Source of the DNA: Akkermansiaceae bacterium
GTDB lineage: Bacteria > Verrucomicrobiota > Verrucomicrobiia > Verrucomicrobiales > Akkermansiaceae
Direction: 5' to 3'
DNA: 8,080 nucleotides
Assembly (NCBI GenBank): GCA_023301335.1
Contig: JALZVA010000141.1
Location: forward strand, 1 to 8,080
This document shows, piece after piece, positions 7,791-8,080 of this stretch (positions are counted from its first letter, which is position 1; the number at the start of each line of letters is the position of its first letter). Under the pieces are notes generated by a model. That model made no database searches. It saw only the letters and a program-made list of their open reading frames with translations, and had not been told where the DNA came from. A program made the position numbers and the translations under genes.

Positions 7791-7827
7791 AGTGGTGAGA
7801 GACCACTATCAGCCCTCAGCACAGTGG
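7791..7827 (-). promoter_or_regulatory. Possible alternative hairpins in the alaS mRNA leader
   Basis: AGTGGT (7791-7796) and ACCACT (7802-7807) form a perfect 6-bp stem with a 5-nt loop, ending 23 nt before the alaS ATG. The ACCACT arm (AGUGGU in the transcript) can instead pair through CCACT (7803-7807) with AGTGG (7823-7827), a 5-bp stem with a 15-nt loop. The two pairings exclude each other. This is the layout of a simple RNA switch or of a two-site operator, but the stems are short and chance is a real alternative. E. coli AlaRS is known to bind a palindrome at its own promoter, which makes autoregulation a reasonable guess here. Confidence 0.3.
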
Positions 7828-7860
7828 CGTGAATAGTTCAAAAAGAGGGGATAGTAAAGC

Positions 7861-7888
7861 AAGTTATACGGGAGCTTTGGCTGGGCAA
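7861..7888 (-). promoter_or_regulatory. Weak candidate sigma70-type promoter for alaS
   Basis: On the minus strand TTGCCC (7888-7883) is followed after 16 nt by TAACTT (7866-7861). TATAAC (7868-7863) is a better -10 match but leaves only 14 nt. Transcription would start near 7854 and give a leader of about 85 nt that includes the hairpin region. The matches are poor and the region is A/T-rich, so this is a guess that rests mainly on position. Confidence 0.15.
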
Positions 7889-8033
7889 TTCTCATACGGG
7901 GAAAAATTCAGCTATTTTTTAGAATCAGTAAAATAGGTGGTGTAAATAGTAGAGAATTTGTGATTTTTGAAGCTTTTTACAGCAATACGGGGAGGGGGTT
8001 TCTTGTATCTAGATTTTGAATCTGTAAAAAGGT
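7866..8033 (+). repeat. Short degenerate direct repeats upstream of alaS
   Basis: ATACGGGGA occurs at 7894-7902 and 7985-7993, with a shorter copy, ATACGGGA, at 7866-7873. Each of the two longer copies is followed about 30 nt later by a second shared element: GAATCAGTAAAATAGGT (7922-7938) and GAATCTGTAAAAAGGT (8018-8033), which differ by one substitution and one or two indel/substitution steps. The pair of elements therefore recurs as a unit offset by about 91-96 nt. This could be an eroded tandem duplication or paired protein-binding sites. Confidence 0.35.
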
Positions 8034-8080
8034 TATAGTTAAAGGCTTTCTCTATAGTAGGTCTGGTTCTTTATGCGATG

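Larger units (their letters stand above)
7768..8080. other. Gene-free leader region upstream of alaS
   Basis: This stretch of 313 nt holds no ORF with a recognisable product, no tRNA-like fold and no mobile-element end. It is A/T-rich with G-runs. It contains the alaS leader hairpin, the short direct repeats and the weak promoter candidate listed separately. An ATG at 8073 on the plus strand could be the first codon of a divergent gene, but only eight bases of it are in view, so I do not call it. Confidence 0.6.

Noticed and set aside
7822..7829. GCCACTG on the minus strand, which resembles the end of a cobalamin riboswitch
   Set aside because: A single heptamer without the rest of the B12 box or the roughly 200-nt fold, located before alaS rather than before a cobalamin gene.
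8011..8023. Palindrome AGATT-TTG-AATCT as an operator
   Set aside because: 5-bp arms in A/T-rich sequence are expected by chance, and one arm overlaps the direct repeat already described.
8073..8080. Start of a divergent plus-strand gene at the right edge
   Set aside because: Only ATG plus five bases are visible, with no clear promoter spacing or Shine-Dalgarno sequence. This is not enough to call.

Overview
The window is a stretch of ordinary bacterial housekeeping chromosome. Four genes all lie on the minus strand, so transcription runs from right to left: alaS (alanyl-tRNA synthetase, 4990-7767), gltX (glutamyl-tRNA synthetase, 3657-4961), aroE (shikimate dehydrogenase, 2706-3596) and the first 845 codons of metH (cobalamin-dependent methionine synthase, which runs off the left edge). 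There are no tRNA, rRNA, CRISPR, transposon or phage signals. The base composition is roughly balanced and looks uniform across the four genes, with no sign of recent transfer.

Organism: a Gram-negative-type bacterium, most likely of the Verrucomicrobia or a related PVC lineage. This is an inference from the flavour of the GltX and MetH proteins and from the absence of Shine-Dalgarno sequences upstream of all four starts. I could not test it against a database.

Layout: 7768-8080 is a gene-free, A/T-rich leader upstream of alaS. It holds a small perfect hairpin close to the alaS start, a competing upstream pairing arm, and short degenerate direct repeats. The gaps alaS-gltX (28 nt), gltX-aroE (60 nt) and aroE-metH (168 nt) contain no recognisable terminator, so alaS-gltX-aroE is probably one transcription unit. 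metH may be read through from it or have its own promoter.

Function: the first two genes charge tRNA with alanine and glutamate. aroE makes shikimate for aromatic amino acids and folate. metH makes methionine from homocysteine and methyl-tetrahydrofolate. The common theme is amino-acid supply and use for translation.

No undescribed system is visible. The points worth a second look are: (1) GltX appears to lack the whole approximately 35-residue segment that holds the zinc-binding or zinc-like subdomain in other GluRS enzymes; (2) MetH carries unusual motif variants and two insertions; (3) mRNA leaders are G-poor and free of Shine-Dalgarno sequences; (4) a possible alternative-hairpin element lies in the alaS leader.
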